DNA of 64,000 bases from Paragordius varius (Eukaryota; Nematomorpha). Position numbers and translations under genes: made by a program. The DNA lies in contig OZ176055.1 in the NCBI GenBank assembly GCA_964247055.1, positions 8,618,001 to 8,682,000 of the forward strand, read 5' to 3'. The notes beneath the pieces are model-generated. The model saw nothing but the letters and a program-made list of their open reading frames with translations. It searched no databases and was not told the origin of the DNA. Shown here one piece after another: positions 12,101 through 24,100 of the stretch. Within the stretch, counting starts at the first letter, position 1. Every line of letters begins with the position of its first letter.

Positions 12101-12741
12101 TATATTACCTTAAAAAATTATTATTTTTAAAATTACCCTGCTGTAAAACTTATCAAAAGCACACTTTTAAATTATATGGAAAATTAATATCTATTTTTAA
12201 AAAATAAATTTATACAATAATCTAAATCAATCAAAATTATATTAGATGTAAAACCTCGGCATCTAACTGTAGAATCAATCTTAATACCCCATGCGCAGCA
12301 GGGTGTTGAGGACCAAAATTTAGTTGAAGCGTTCGGACAGAAAATGAAATTATTGGGGATGAAACTAAAATAATAATTATATTGATAAATAAGTATAAAA
12401 GGGATGTTTATATGAAAACAATATTAGAACTTTTATATTTAATATAACTATATAGTTATGTCTTGCTAAATAAGATATAAAAATGATTGGTTAGGCATAT
12501 TTTTTTCCCAATCGTAACCATATATTAGTCTTTTAATCATTTTTCTTTATATAAATAGAAATAAAAATATTTTACAATATGGAACAGGTGGTTTAAATCT
12601 TGTATCCAAATTTTCTGGAACTAAGCTTGGTCCATACGTTTTTTCAAACCATTCGGCATCCGGGGTCCATTGATGCATAGTTCTTAGAAACCCAAGTTTA
12701 TACCATGCTTTTGAATTTCTTGCAATATTTTTAAGTAACAT
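3191..12741 (-). CDS. NDUFS2: NADH:ubiquinone oxidoreductase 49-kDa core subunit (complete, 12 exons)
   Basis: This is a core subunit of the complex I Q-module that helps form the quinone-binding cavity in the mitochondrial matrix arm. Exons on the complement are 12576-12741, 12255-12364, 11562-11763, 11144-11256, 10708-10782, 9809-9972, 6876-6995, 6224-6353, 4950-5045, 3788-3871, 3508-3565 and 3191-3228. They sum to 1356 nt (451 aa), close to the human length, with every junction GT-AG and in frame. Landmarks in order are [11 protein letters not shown] (about residues 71-81), [96 protein letters not shown] and [13 protein letters not shown]. The short N-terminus is basic and suits a mitochondrial presequence. 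Introns 6 and 8 are full of repeats described separately. The start codon faces the TMCC gene 68 bp away. Confidence 0.97.
4440..4803. mobile_element. MITE-1 copy b
   Basis: This element lies in NDUFS2 intron 9. It begins ACCATTTACAGTTCAAATTC, carries six repeated TTCAAATTCACCC units at the left and three inverse units at the right, and ends GAACTATAAATGGT. It is flanked by TATA-type sequence. The left and right arms have different unit numbers. No coding capacity. Confidence 0.85.
5163..5325. mobile_element. MITE-1 copy c (short)
   Basis: This reduced copy lies in NDUFS2 intron 8 and has a single TTCAAATTCACCC unit on the left. Part of the core is present (TAACTCATTATTCATA...TTATGGCTTAG). 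One inverse unit ends at AATTGTAAGAGGTA. Confidence 0.7.
5349..5714. mobile_element. MITE-2 copy A
   Basis: The inverted termini are CAGTAAAAATTAAAATTATA at the left and TTTCAATTTTTACTG at the right. Inside are the family signatures: AAAAGACAACCATACTTTT near the left and its complement GTATGGTTGTCTTTTAGA near the right. It lies in NDUFS2 intron 8, a few hundred bp from copy B. Confidence 0.8.
5940..6223. mobile_element. MITE-2 copy B abutting NDUFS2 exon 8
   Basis: The left end is CAGTAAAATAAGAAATTATA. Inside are AAAGACAACCATG and GTATGGTTGTCTTTTAGA. The right end (TTCAGTTTTAC) runs exactly into the NDUFS2 exon 8/intron 8 boundary, so the minus-strand donor GTAAAACTGAA is the tip of the inverted repeat. 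Confidence 0.75.
6625..6765 (-). repeat. Possible tRNA-derived SINE remnant
   Basis: On the minus strand in NDUFS2 intron 7 there is a polymerase-III A-box-like motif TGGTATAGTAGG (about 6717-6728). About 40 bp downstream is a weak B-box-like TGTCCGGATAC (about 6669-6679). The element then runs into a (TA)n tract at about 6630-6648. The segment is clearly less AT-rich than its surroundings. The cloverleaf is not complete, so it is not called a tRNA gene. Confidence 0.3.
7230..7324. mobile_element. MITE-2 half-copy (degenerate)
   Basis: AAGTATGGTTGTTTTTGGCA is followed by sequence ending TTAAAATTTTACTG, resembling the right half of MITE-2. The left half is not recognisable. It lies in NDUFS2 intron 6. 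Confidence 0.45.
7370..9830 (-). repeat. Tandem array of NDUFS2 exon-6 end plus 5' splice site
   Basis: The true exon 6/intron 6 junction (minus strand GATGCACTTAATTTGGGTTT then AG and GTGAGT) is at 9809. Degenerate to near-perfect copies of the same exon end plus donor recur at about 9518, 9171, 8903, 8557, 8279, 8081, 7891, 7711 and 7372. Each is embedded in a related unit of roughly 180-350 bp containing TTAAACAATATTTTG and CGCTTTATTATATTTAAT. Most copies keep the minus-strand GTGAG donor. The unit at 7372 extends furthest into exon sequence (CATTTACGACCCCAACAT). The array fills most of the 2.8-kb intron 6. Confidence 0.9.
8266..9490. repeat. Higher-order duplication inside the NDUFS2 intron 6 array
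   Basis: A block of about 620 bp starting near 8266 is repeated almost identically starting near 8889. Both begin AAGAAAAAAAACTCACTTAA and contain ATTCGTACTTTTCCGC. The near identity indicates a recent duplication of several array units together. Confidence 0.85.
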
Positions 12742-12809
12742 GTGTCGCGTGCATGCTATGCGTTTTTTAAACTACCAAAATTTTTACTGCTGAAAAAGCG
12801 TTTTTACCC
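12742..12809. promoter_or_regulatory. Compact bidirectional promoter between NDUFS2 and the TMCC gene
   Basis: Only 68 bp separate the NDUFS2 start codon (12741, minus) from the TMCC start codon (12810, plus). The interval contains GTCGCGTGCATGCTATGCG, the most GC-rich part, followed by AT-rich sequence. No TATA box is obvious. An in-frame stop at 12768 upstream of the TMCC ATG supports that start. Transcription start sites were not determined. Confidence 0.6.
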
Positions 12810-15800
12810 ATGAAAAATTTGGATGATGATATAACCAAGCTTGAATCTAGACTTAAAAAATATCAAAAGCTACAAAATGGTTACTTGTCATATAATTTTG
12901 TGTTTTAGATAACATAGCTCAATTTTTGAAGAGTGATAAAACATCGGACCAAAAGAAAGATTTTGAAGTTAAAAGTAAAAATTACACCTTATCAATGGAC
13001 AAATATAAGAAACAATTGCTTGAGTTGACAAACAGAGATAAAAAGGAAACCAGTCATGAATTGACGGTTTTAATCAATATTTTATTCATTAGCACACAAA
13101 TTCAGTCGATATTAATAATACGAATGCGTTAAAATCTGCCGAAAAAAATGTATTAAGTCAATCTCAACCCCTTCTTATATCTGAAGATCATGGGATCTCT
13201 GATAATACTTCATTACCCAAATTTTCCTCCTTGAATCGAGACGAAAATCCCAAGAAAGCCTTTAAACTGTTTTGCGAAAATCACAATAATTTCTTCAACT
13301 TTATGCATCATAAGTTACACAAATATGTCTAAATTTTAGGAAAAATATAGATAAACGACCTCTACCAATTTCAACAAATATAACTGACTCTAAACTAGAT
13401 AGTAATGAATCATTATTGAATGTACACGATAACCCTGTTAGTAGTCTATCCGAACAAATTAATAATAGCAATAGTATAAAATTAAGGTAATTGGGTTCTA
13501 TAAAAAATGTTGTAAAAGATAAGATTTATAAATATATTAAAAAAAGCACTGAAAAGAAGAGTTTTCTATATTAAATTCTTCCATATATTTATGTATATAG
13601 CCATTGAATAAAGGATTTATTTATGATATGATACTACCTCAACTCTATTTTTACGATATTTATTTGTTTTGTATCGAATTTATATAAAAAATTATTATTT
13701 AATTTAGCTTTTTATAAACTTTAATTTATTACATATTTACGCCTATCCATCTTTCACTTATAATACAGCATTTTTTATGTAAATATAGTGATTTGTCTTC
13801 CATATCCGCATCATCTTCCAATGGCACCTCCAAAAAAAGCACGACTGAAGGCAATTCTTCTCAAACCGGACAATCCAAATTTTACATAATGGATGAACAA
13901 CTGCCGCCAACTACTAATATAAACGATCAAAGTGTGTGTCTTCAAAAATTGTTTACAATATGCAAAAATTAATTATATCGTTTTCCGGAAAATTGCTTGA
14001 ATACGCTTTTTACACTTTACTTTTGATGAATATGAATTATACGTTTTTCGGAAAATTTTCTCTAAATCACCGTTTTTTACAGCAATTTTTTCTTTTCCAT
14101 CGTTAAAATTTTTCCTTAAATGTTAATAGCTTTAAATTTTAAAAATGCGCAAAAAGCTAATTAAAAAATTAAGCGTATATTATATAAGAAAGTATTTAAT
14201 ACAGATATGTTTATGAATTTCCACCTTAATCGTTTTTAAAATATGAGCGTTTTAACTTTAAATAATAACTAATAATATACCTAATATTTTGGGCTTTTGC
14301 TTAAAATTTTCAAAATATCTTTTTATTTCACGCATCTATTACAATACTGCTTTTCAAACGAATTTAACATTATACTGTGAAATAACTTTTTCCATAAATT
14401 ATAGTAAAACCATCTTCCAATCCTTCATCAATTATTACTCAAGAAGCCATTGAATGCAAATTACCAAAACAAACGGTAGAGTCAGAAATTATTGAGATTG
14501 CAAATGAGCCAACATTATTTCCCTCCAACGTTAATAATGGTTTAAGCAATAGTAATAATTCAAATTCAAACAATTATTATAATATAATAAGTACCAACTC
14601 ACCTTGTACCATAGTTCAATTACAAAAGGACATTTGTCACATTACCCAAAATTTTAGGGCTGAAATGGACCGACTTACACAGCAACAGAACCAAGATAGA
14701 AGGAATTTGGAAAGCTTGAGAGTAAATTGTTTTTTATGTTGTAAAAAATGTGGATATATTTAACAAAGTTAAGCTACTTTTTTAGGTATTTTTAGGGTCC
14801 CCTAAAAGGTTTTGAAGAATATGATATGTAATTATTTATTTTACTTAAAATATTTGGATTTATAAACCGTTTTGCTTAAATAATTAGTGATTTTATCAGG
14901 GTTATTAAAGAAAAGTTTCTATTTTAAAGAATGAAATCTGATTGATATGCGGTGGGTATTAAAAATAAAATATGATAAATAAGTAAAAGATTGGCCCTAT
15001 ATAAAAGTTTTTAAAGTATTAATTATATAAGTTATTTCGACATGGTAATATTTGGATAATTAAAATAATATTTTTTCTATTATTCAGTCCAAAATTTTGT
15101 ACATTTCATATGCTTAAAGTTTAAAATATATTTTTCGATTTTACACATTTATCTCTATTTCTCTTTGGGATGTACAATATAATTTTCTCTAATATTTATT
15201 TTATAGATCAAAAATCAACAAGATTTTGCCACATTCAATGAAACCATATCCGAAATTAAACAGAAATGTCAGGTATATTAGGGTTAGGTCTGGTGACAGC
15301 TTTTCAAATTAGTTAAAAATTAACATCTATATATTTATAAAAATGGAAAATACTGACTTTGTGATCTGGTACCGGAAAACCGGTAGACCCATTCAAATCC
15401 AAACATCGAAAAAATAGAATCAATAAATGCCTCGACAATAGCTTCGCCCTTTTTTGAAATAGGCCCCCAGTTCGGGCCCACCCCGTGTGAAAAACGGTTT
15501 TTTTTTGAAAACACAAGTCCAAAAAAATGGTGTCTTTGAGACAATTTTTTGGAGAACGTGTTGGACCATTCAATTTCAAATATGATTTTTGTTTACTTAT
15601 TTTCGATTGCGCCTAACATAGTCGTCTCGCTTTTTTGATTTAGGCCCTCATTTTACCCACTCCCCCCCTCCCCTAAAATGCCATTTTTTTTAAAAAAACA
15701 AAGTCCACAAAAATAATTTTTTAAATCTATTTTTTCCCCAAATATACAATATATTAGTATGAATGCACCGTTTTAAAATTCCTATAAAATCATATTTATA

Positions 15801-18710
15801 ATGTTTCGGAATAATCCACATATGTGGATCATTTTATTGTCCCTTATTTCATAACCCCCCCCCCCCCAGAAGTCCGAAGGACTTCCTCGTGCTGCGTAGC
15901 AGCACGAGACTTAAGCTAGTAATTAAATAATATAGAAAAATTACTATATAATGATAAAGAACTTACAGTAAAATTAATATAAGTTCGTATAATTTTAATC
16001 AAACTTTCATTAATACTTTATAATATATCTTACACTTGTAATAATGATTACTGCATTTATGAGCTGTTAGGTCGGTTATATTATTTTACCAGTTAAAAGT
16101 TTAACTATTGTTAATTACAATAAAAATTAAAATTATCAAGGAAAAGCGTAAAGCACTGATATTTCTATTAAGTCAACCAAAATTTTTAAAAAAACCTTAT
16201 TTTTTATCCATATAATAACTGTTGTGAAATGTAGAATTGTTTGGATTACCAATTTACATCTTTCACTTCCTTATTTTACTAATCAATATTAAATATATCT
16301 GAATAAATCAAGGATCAAATTATATAGTTTTCTATATATAAAAATTTCTTTTTTATATTTCTATAATACTTTAATCATATAATAAAAATAGCAATTAGCC
16401 GAACAAATACATGATACCATTGAACTAAAATTATCCGAAACTGAAAGCCTAAGGCATGAAATAAAATCTCTGGAAGAAAAGATTTCCTATCAAATTGATG
16501 ACCGTACCCAGGATATCTTGGAAATGATTGAAAATATTCATACTAGGGTAGTTTTTTTACGTAAACTGAAAATATATATTTTTTCTTATTTTTTGAAATT
16601 TATTGTTATCAATTTACCAGTTTTCTGGAATGATTATTCTTAAATTAGTATGTACCATTAACAGTTGAAATTCACCCTTGAACAACTCGAATTCACCCTA
16701 AAAATAAATTATGTGTTTTCGGGCTATATAACTCATCATTAATATGAAATATATCTTTATGGCATAGTTTATTATTTTTTCAGTATTATATTTATTTTAA
16801 ACGAAATTTTATTTTTTTTAAAATATAAAAAAAATATGCTTTTTAATCCTAAACATATATTTTATTTTAGGGTGAATTTGAATTGTTCAAGGGTGAATTT
16901 AAACGTAAAATCTATATAAGTTAAAAATACTTGAAATAATCAATAAAATAGATATTTTTTTATAGGTGTTTGCTAGTTTTTATCAAAATAATAAACAAAA
17001 AACTTTAAAAAAATATTTCCATAATTTAGATTAAAATATTTAACGTGTCATTTCAAAATAGTAGCAAATAATTTTATAATGCCCTTATAATTTTCAGATT
17101 TCCAAGATAGAAATAGCACACCAGCGGCAACAGGTCATGACCTTGGATAGTTTTGAAAATGTTTCGGCCGCACGGAATTTAATGCTAAAATTCATTAATA
17201 TCCTTATAACATTTTTACAGATTGTACTTATGCTTTTATCCACGATTGCTTCAATACTCACACCATTTATTAGGACAAGGTAATTTTTATTTATATATAT
17301 ACCATTTACAATTCAAATTCACCCTTGAACAGTTCAAATCCACCCGTGAACAATTCAAATTCACCCTTGAACAATTCAAATTCACCCTCAAATAAAATAT
17401 ATGTTTTTTAAAATTAAAAATTACCTATAATTTTATATATTTTTAAAAGATAAAAATTTTGTTTTAATATATAATAAAACTAAAAAATGATAAACTATGC
17501 CATAAAGATATATTTCATATTAATAATGAGTTATATTAGTTCGAAAACACATATAGGGTGAATTTGAATTGTTCGAGAGTGAATTTGAATTGTTTAAGGG
17601 TGAATTTGAACTGTAAATGTATATAATAAAGAATGAAATAATTAAAACAAAAAATAAAACTATTAAGGCAAATATATTTTTTTAAACAAAATTAACCCTT
17701 AAAAGTATATAAGATGTCTTTTATATTACTTTATGAAAAATTAGATATTTCCTTATAATATAATGGATATAACGCAGGACTTTTAAAGGGATTGATTTCG
17801 GTTTTTAGATGTATTATGGGAGGGAATTGATTATAACCGACTTGAAACTGTTTGAACCGCTTATATATATACAGTCATTCACGATATTACAACACGACAA
17901 TTAACATCACATTTAAATCTAAATATTTAATTTAACGAATTTTACAGAGAAAATTTAATTTTACTTATTTAATGATAATGATGGCAATTAAATTGAAAAT
18001 TTTAAAAACTCAAAGTCCCACAATTTTCTTTCTAATACCATTACTTTGATTTTTGTTTTATCAACATATGTTGAAATATATACCGTTTACAGTTTTAATT
18101 CACCCTTGAACAATTTAAATTCATCTAAAAATAAATTATGTGGTTTCTAACTAATAAACTTATTATTAATATAAAATATATCTTTATGGCATAGTTTATT
18201 ATTTTTTTAGTGGTATTTTAATTTAAAACAAAATTTATTTTTTATAATATATAAAAATATAAGCAATTTTTAATTTTAAAAAATATATAAGTTATTTCAG
18301 AGTGAATTTGAATTGTTCAAGGGTGAATTTGAATTCTTTTAAGGGTGAATTTGTGTTCGAGGGTTAATTTGAATTGCTTAAAGGTGAATTTGAATTGTTC
18401 GAGGGGGAATTTATATTGTTTAAGGGTGAATTTGAAGATTTTAAGCGGTTTTTTTTGATATCGCACAATCAAAGTCTTGTATGCATTCATTATCGGTCAA
18501 ACTCAACATATTGTATATAACTTTATACATTCTTTCAGTTATTTTGTAATTATTTAATTTTACCATTTTTTTCCGCCTTCCTTTAGATCTCGTATTCTAA
18601 TGTCATTCTGTTTTGGTCTTGTGATAGCTATTCTCATCAAAATGAATCCACACCTCTTTAACAAGCTTTTGGCTTCCATTTTTAGTTATCTTAAAATTGC
18701 TACAATTTAA
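12810..18710 (+). CDS. TMCC-family transmembrane and coiled-coil protein (complete, 10 exons)
   Basis: This is a TMCC1/2/3-like ER membrane protein; family members have a cytoplasmic coiled coil and two C-terminal hydrophobic segments. Exons: 12810-12879, 12909-13066, 13093-13313, 13340-13486, 13789-13931, 14405-14721, 15207-15272, 16392-16547, 17098-17279 and 18587-18710, total 1584 nt (527 aa). An N-terminal helix (ITKLESRLKKYQKLQNDNIA) is followed by a Ser/Asn-rich linker and a coiled coil with ESLRHEIKSLEEKISYQ. The end has FINILITFLQIVLMLLSTIA (about 450-470) and LMSFCFGLVIAILIKMNPHL. The pattern LRHEhxxLEExhxYQ plus a paired-TM tail is diagnostic. Introns 1-3 are only 29, 26 and 26 nt, while later ones reach 1.3 kb and hold MITE-1 copies. 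The assignment to a specific paralogue is left open. Confidence 0.92.
15390..15735. repeat. Degenerate tandem repeat with raised GC in TMCC intron 7
   Basis: Two imperfect units of about 170-180 bp can be aligned. Each runs from CCATTCAA(A/T)T through a TAGGCCC tract to an AAACAxAAGTCCA(C/A)AAAAA motif. Base composition differs from the surrounding AT-rich intron, suggesting an inserted element. I recognise no coding sequence. Confidence 0.5.
15869..15908. repeat. Pair of perfect GC-rich hairpins after a poly-C tract
   Basis: A poly-C run (about 15854-15867) is followed by two adjacent perfect inverted repeats. The first has a 7-bp stem, GAAGTCC, with loop GAA (15869-15885). The second has a 10-bp stem, CTCGTGCTGC, with loop GTA (15886-15908). 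The sequence returns to AT-rich intron immediately afterwards. Possible explanations are a transposon terminus or a structural repeat. Confidence 0.7.
16652..16912. mobile_element. MITE-1 copy d
   Basis: In TMCC intron 8. It starts ACCATTAACAGTTGAAATTC with two repeat units at the left. The conserved core has GTGTTTTCGGGCTATATAAC. Two inverse units at the right end near AAACGTAAAATC. Confidence 0.8.
17300..17622. mobile_element. MITE-1 copy e (core inverted)
   Basis: In TMCC intron 9. It has four repeat units at the left and three inverse units at the right, with ends ACCATTTACAATTC and GAACTGTAAATG. The core reads in the opposite direction to copies b, d and g (TTCATATTAATAATGAG ... CGAAAACACAT), so this copy is inserted in reverse. 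Confidence 0.85.
18082..18440. mobile_element. MITE-1 copy f (expanded right arm)
   Basis: In TMCC intron 9, directly downstream of copy e. The left arm has only about two degenerate units, while the right arm has about seven GGGTGAATTTGAATTG-type units ending near 18435. The asymmetry suggests slippage within the arm. Confidence 0.8.
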
Positions 18711-21189
18711 ATATTTGATAGTTTTTATTTTTATTTATATGTCTATCTAATTTATAAACGACTTTTTACAGCAATTTCTAACGAAAAATTTTTAGGCATA
18801 TATTCTGTGTGCAATTTTTATATTGGAGACGTCCGAACCTCCATTCTTTTTATACTGTGGTTAAAGCTTTTTAATTATGACATATATATATATTTATATG
18901 AGGAAATGTACGTACACCAAACTCTGTGATAACATTTTTAACATGCCCAATAATATAATATATTCCTAAATATTTATTATGCTAATAAATATATGATGTA
19001 TAATTGGTTTTTCGATTATTGAGAAAAGTTTAAAAAATACTAAATTACAATAGGAACTTGATAGGGATTTGAATGAAAAAAAATTTAGTTTTTAATCATA
19101 AGTTATACATAAATATTGATAATTTTATAAAATTCAAAAGGTCAAAACAATGAAAACATCTAAATGTCTAAAAGTTATCCTTTTTGCACATCCATTATAA
19201 ATATGTGACCCTTATTAAATAATATAAAATCTCAGTTTCTTACAAATGTAATACAAAATGAAAAAAATACATATTTGCGAAATTATTATTCTACTTTTTT
19301 CAATATCATTTATCTAAATTCGGCTAAATCGTTAAAACTTATAAGTGTTTAACATAAAAAGATTGAATACAAAAATTTTTTTAGAACCGCCTAATCGCAA
19401 GATTTATGTTCTTAAAACAAAGTTTTATGTAATTTAGAAGAAATTATTTAAATTATGCCAATTTGGTTTAATTTATATCTAGGTCAATACAATATAATTG
19501 TAAAGTCTTACAAATTTTGTAAGTATTATTTTTAAAACTGATTTTGTAAAAAAAATACTCTTCAGGGCTACTTTTGGTTTAATTTTATTGAATATTTTTC
19601 CAAATTGAAAACGGATGTATGCAACATTGTTTTGAAATTATGTATAATTTTTTATATTGTTAAATCAATATTAAATTGTTTAAGCTAATAAATTATTTTG
19701 GCTATTAACCCTTACAGTTAAAATTAATATATTTCAGATGTGATGCACATTTTTTGCCTGAAAAAAACATTTTTTGAGAAAAAAAGCGTTAAAAATGAAC
19801 AATTTTTATAAAAAATTCAATTTTACAAACAAAACATATATAGAAAATATAGAAAAAACCCATTTTTAACATTATTTTTTTATGTGTTAATTTAAATTAA
19901 CCGGAGAATATATTTGAAAAAGGATGGTATGTTGTTTTCAAAATTAAGCGATAATTAACATAAAAATTTGGAATTTTATTCGAAAAAATCTACAACAAAA
20001 TGAAAAAAAACATTTATAAATTTTCAAATTGCATGTAAAACCATACTATATTTTATGATTCATTCCATGGGCCTTTTAAAATTAAGAACACATAAAATAA
20101 AATAAAAAAATATTTTTTTTTATTTAAAACATGTGCTGGGTTTTTATGATTTTCGCTGTTGAAAAAAAATCAACTATTACGGTTAATTTAATGTTGAAAG
20201 AATTTATTTTCCAAAAATAAAATGTAACATTATAATATATAAGTATAGAAATATAATTTCAAAATTAATTTTAAGATTTTTTAAAAAAAAAATATTTTTG
20301 CATTTTTTCTCATTTCATTTTTAACAACTTAATTTTATTATATTTTGCGTCCATAAAACACATCTATTGTGACCGTCGCCATTATACCTGTATATCCTTA
20401 TATTCTTTTATTTATTGTAAATTAATTTTTATTTTAGCAAAAAAAAATATTTTACGATATATGTAACCTTTTGTATGCACACACCAGGTAATATGCATTT
20501 AAAAAAATTTTCTTCACTTAAACATTAATTTGTGCTAAAATATATCGCAATAAAAAACTTTAAATTTGTTGAAATAATTATAATTTTTTAAAACTATCCT
20601 TATTTATTATAAATTTTAGAAAAAATGTTATTTTGATTTATGGCGGTTTAATTGATAATAAAATAGAGTTTAAGAAGCATAATCTTAATCATATCTCTAA
20701 AAGGTGGTCTTAATTACTCAACCAGTTTTTAAATTTTAACCAGAAAAGATAAAATTTAAAAATGTACAATATCAAATTTTCCAGGGACCACAAGTGTTTT
20801 TTTTGTCTAATAAAATAATGGACATTCACCTCCTTTATTATGTTATAAAATATTTAAAACATTAAAAATAGACGCAAATCGGCTGTCAGTTTAATATATA
20901 CAATGTTTTATGCTAAGCTAAAATTTAAATTTTTTTTACTTTTTATACGTTTTTTTTTATATTAAATATTTAATACATATAATATAATGTTATGTAATCC
21001 AAGGTTAAAAATTTTAAATTTTTTATCTGGTACCTACCTCTCCTCTCTATACTTTCTATATTTAAACCAATCTTAAATTGCCAATATGTATTGTGGAAAA
21101 ATTTTAATTTTACTTATTCAAACCAAATAGCTAATAGCACTCTTAACGCAAAAAATTCAATAATCCAGGCAAAAAATAATTGTTAGTAA
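18711..21189. other. Intergenic spacer between TMCC and the FACIT-like collagen
   Basis: About 2.5 kb of very AT-rich DNA containing the TMCC 3' UTR and the presumed collagen promoter. I see homopolymer runs and short (TA)n tracts but no credible ORF, RNA gene or recognisable copy of the MITE families. Confidence 0.5.
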
Positions 21190-24100
21190 ATGACTTCCCT
21201 GAGCTATTTATCTTTATGCTGTTTTTATCGTTGGTCGACATTTATTCTGGTCCTTATTTGTCAATTCAATCATCATCAAACCAAATCCATCGATGATTAT
21301 ATTGATTTAACTTGCTTCAGGAACGAAAGTATACTATCTACATTATCCCGATTTTTTTTTCAAATTAAAACATAAAATATAATTTAATTAAAAAAAATTC
21401 TAATATATGTCAATTCCTTATATACAGGTTACAATGTTCTCCAGCACTTAGCCCAATCATATCAAACTCACACTCCTTCCAATTCGTTTTTCAAGGGAAC
21501 CCAAATTTTTCAATTTCTCAAAGGAAATCGATACCGATTAAATTTAAGGTTAGTTGTTATTTTTTGTTTAAAAATACCAATAAATAATCTATACAATACA
21601 GTCATGATGTCAAGACACTTAATAGCAAAATTTTAATTTTGCTTAAATTTAGCAAAATGTTTTATAGGAGTCTCTAATCTTACCAATCTAAAAATTATTT
21701 TTTATCGTAATCTTTAATGTTTATATTTTAATTTAACTTGTTTTCCACAATTAAATATGAAAAGTTTGATAGGATTATATGGATTATGTATACAATTATA
21801 CCCCGTTAAATTTATTTAGGCATAAATATGATCAGACCTCTGCCCTGTTCTTTTTTTTGAATATGTATCTAACGTATTCTTTTTGATCTTTTGCATAATT
21901 TTTTAATATCAGTTACAACTCTTAGCATTTTAGGCCTGTAAAAAAAGTTTGCCGTTTAAATTGGTTCATATATATATATATATATATAAATATTAACAAA
22001 GCAAATTACAAAATTATTTACATTTCGAGTATCTTATTTATTATCTAATCATATATTTTTTTCAACAAACATATGCTTGAATGTTTTTGACTAGCAATAC
22101 TTATAAGCGGTCACATTCCCGGTCAGAAATGCATTCTTAAGCGATTGACCCAGCTTTAATGTTGGAACCTTTTTTGAAAACTATATTTTAAATTAATCTT
22201 ATTTGTCATAAAATATTTTAAGCATACTCATTTCGTCACTTTAAATTGTTATTGCTTGCCATTTTGTAAACGGCCATGTTTGTGCGTTACACATCAATAC
22301 TGGCTGTAAATGGACGTTCAAAAATACACCGATTTTTAAACATCGCATATTAAAAATCTTCATATAATTTGACTAAAATTCCTAAGTTTATTATGCCTTA
22401 TAGAAATACCCACTGAGAAATGGCCCAAAATATTCAACTTGTTTCCTTAATATTCAACCTTTTCATAAATGTTTTACATCAAAATCCATTGTAGTGTCCT
22501 TTGTCCCTTTTAACTCTGTTATAAAATCAACTTTGACTATTTTTTATAATTCATACACAATTAACTAGACAATATAACATGTATAATGATATACTAAAAA
22601 GATTATGTGACCATAATTATGAGATAACCAGAAATATTACTCATAGCATAGGCGAGCAGCCTTATCATACCTTAAATGCTTTAATTGAAACGCGGCAAGC
22701 AAAAATTACTTTAAATATATGTAAAATACAAATTTAGATATACATATATAAATATATATAAATTTAATATTATATCTAAAAACAAATTACAATCTAATAA
22801 CCATATATTCAAATGTAGAAGATTATTCCCCATCGGGTTCCCGTCCAAATTTAAGCTAACAGTTGAATATCAGTTGTCAGATAGCACAAAGTCCGTAGGA
22901 AATGCATGGAATCTATTTATCCTAACAAATGAAACTAATTATCCACTTATGGGCATTCGGCTTAACGGTCAATACAAAAGTATAGACGTTTTTACATTGG
23001 ACCCTAAACGAAGACGTCAATGGCAAGTCTTTAGAAATGTTCCGGTAAAACTTTCAATTTTAATTATAAAATTATTACAATTAGATCTGTTGTAGCTTAT
23101 TTATCGAAATAGGGTCTGGGATTTTAGCTGTTCAAGCACAAAAACTTAAATATTTTACCAAAATTCTATAAACTCCTAAAATTTAAATTAAATTTGGCTT
23201 AAAAATAAGTAATATAACTCTGACTTAGTAAATATATACGGATATTTTAAAGAATATAAGATGTACAAAATGAAATTGTGTTGTAGACAAAGCATAAATT
23301 ACCTTAAATTTATAATATTTGATCGAAACCATTAAATTTTATGTCCAAATTTGTAAAATACAACACTTTTTTAAAAAAATTTAATTATTATACCATATAT
23401 TTTTACACATTTCTAATTTTAATTTGATATAATATAAATAAAAAGCGTTTTATGCTGTAAAAAAATTATAGCAAAAAATCAGCTGCCTACCGTATTTTGG
23501 TTTTTTGCATTTATTTTTTCTATATCTTTTTCACCCCCGAGTGTCAGTAAAATTAATTATAATTTAAACAAAATAGATTCTACCCTAGAATGTGAGCTTA
23601 TAATAAGACTTTTTAATTATATATCAATAAATTTACAAATATTAACTTATAAACCAAACAGATATATGATGGTAATTGGCACAAATTAATTTTTGTTGTC
23701 CGTCGCGATGAAATACTGCTGAACATAGATTGTCAACAATTCGATGTTCTGACCAGTTATGAACGGCCTAGTATTTTAGATGAAGGAAATATCATATTTA
23801 CATCTATGGAAGGGAGTGACAGATCCATAGGAGTAAATATTTGCTTTATTGGTGACATTTTTAATCTGGATTTATACATTAATTCGACCTGTTCTTTTAA
23901 CACAGGTGCAATTCAAATCATTTGTTATTGATTGTGATTTGGAAATACCTAGATTTCATGTCTGTCCTCCCACCATACCATCAGTTAAGGTAAGTTTGTA
24001 AGGTTTTTCCCTTTTCTATAAAAATTTGAAATGTTATAATCTATTTTTTTACGATGATGATGATAATAAGATTCCAAGCATCTATCAAATCACCAAAAAC

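Noticed and set aside
15313-15579. 88-codon minus-strand ORF in TMCC intron 7
   Set aside because: It lies in a degenerate tandem repeat, overlaps another frame of similar length and has no recognisable domain or splice context.
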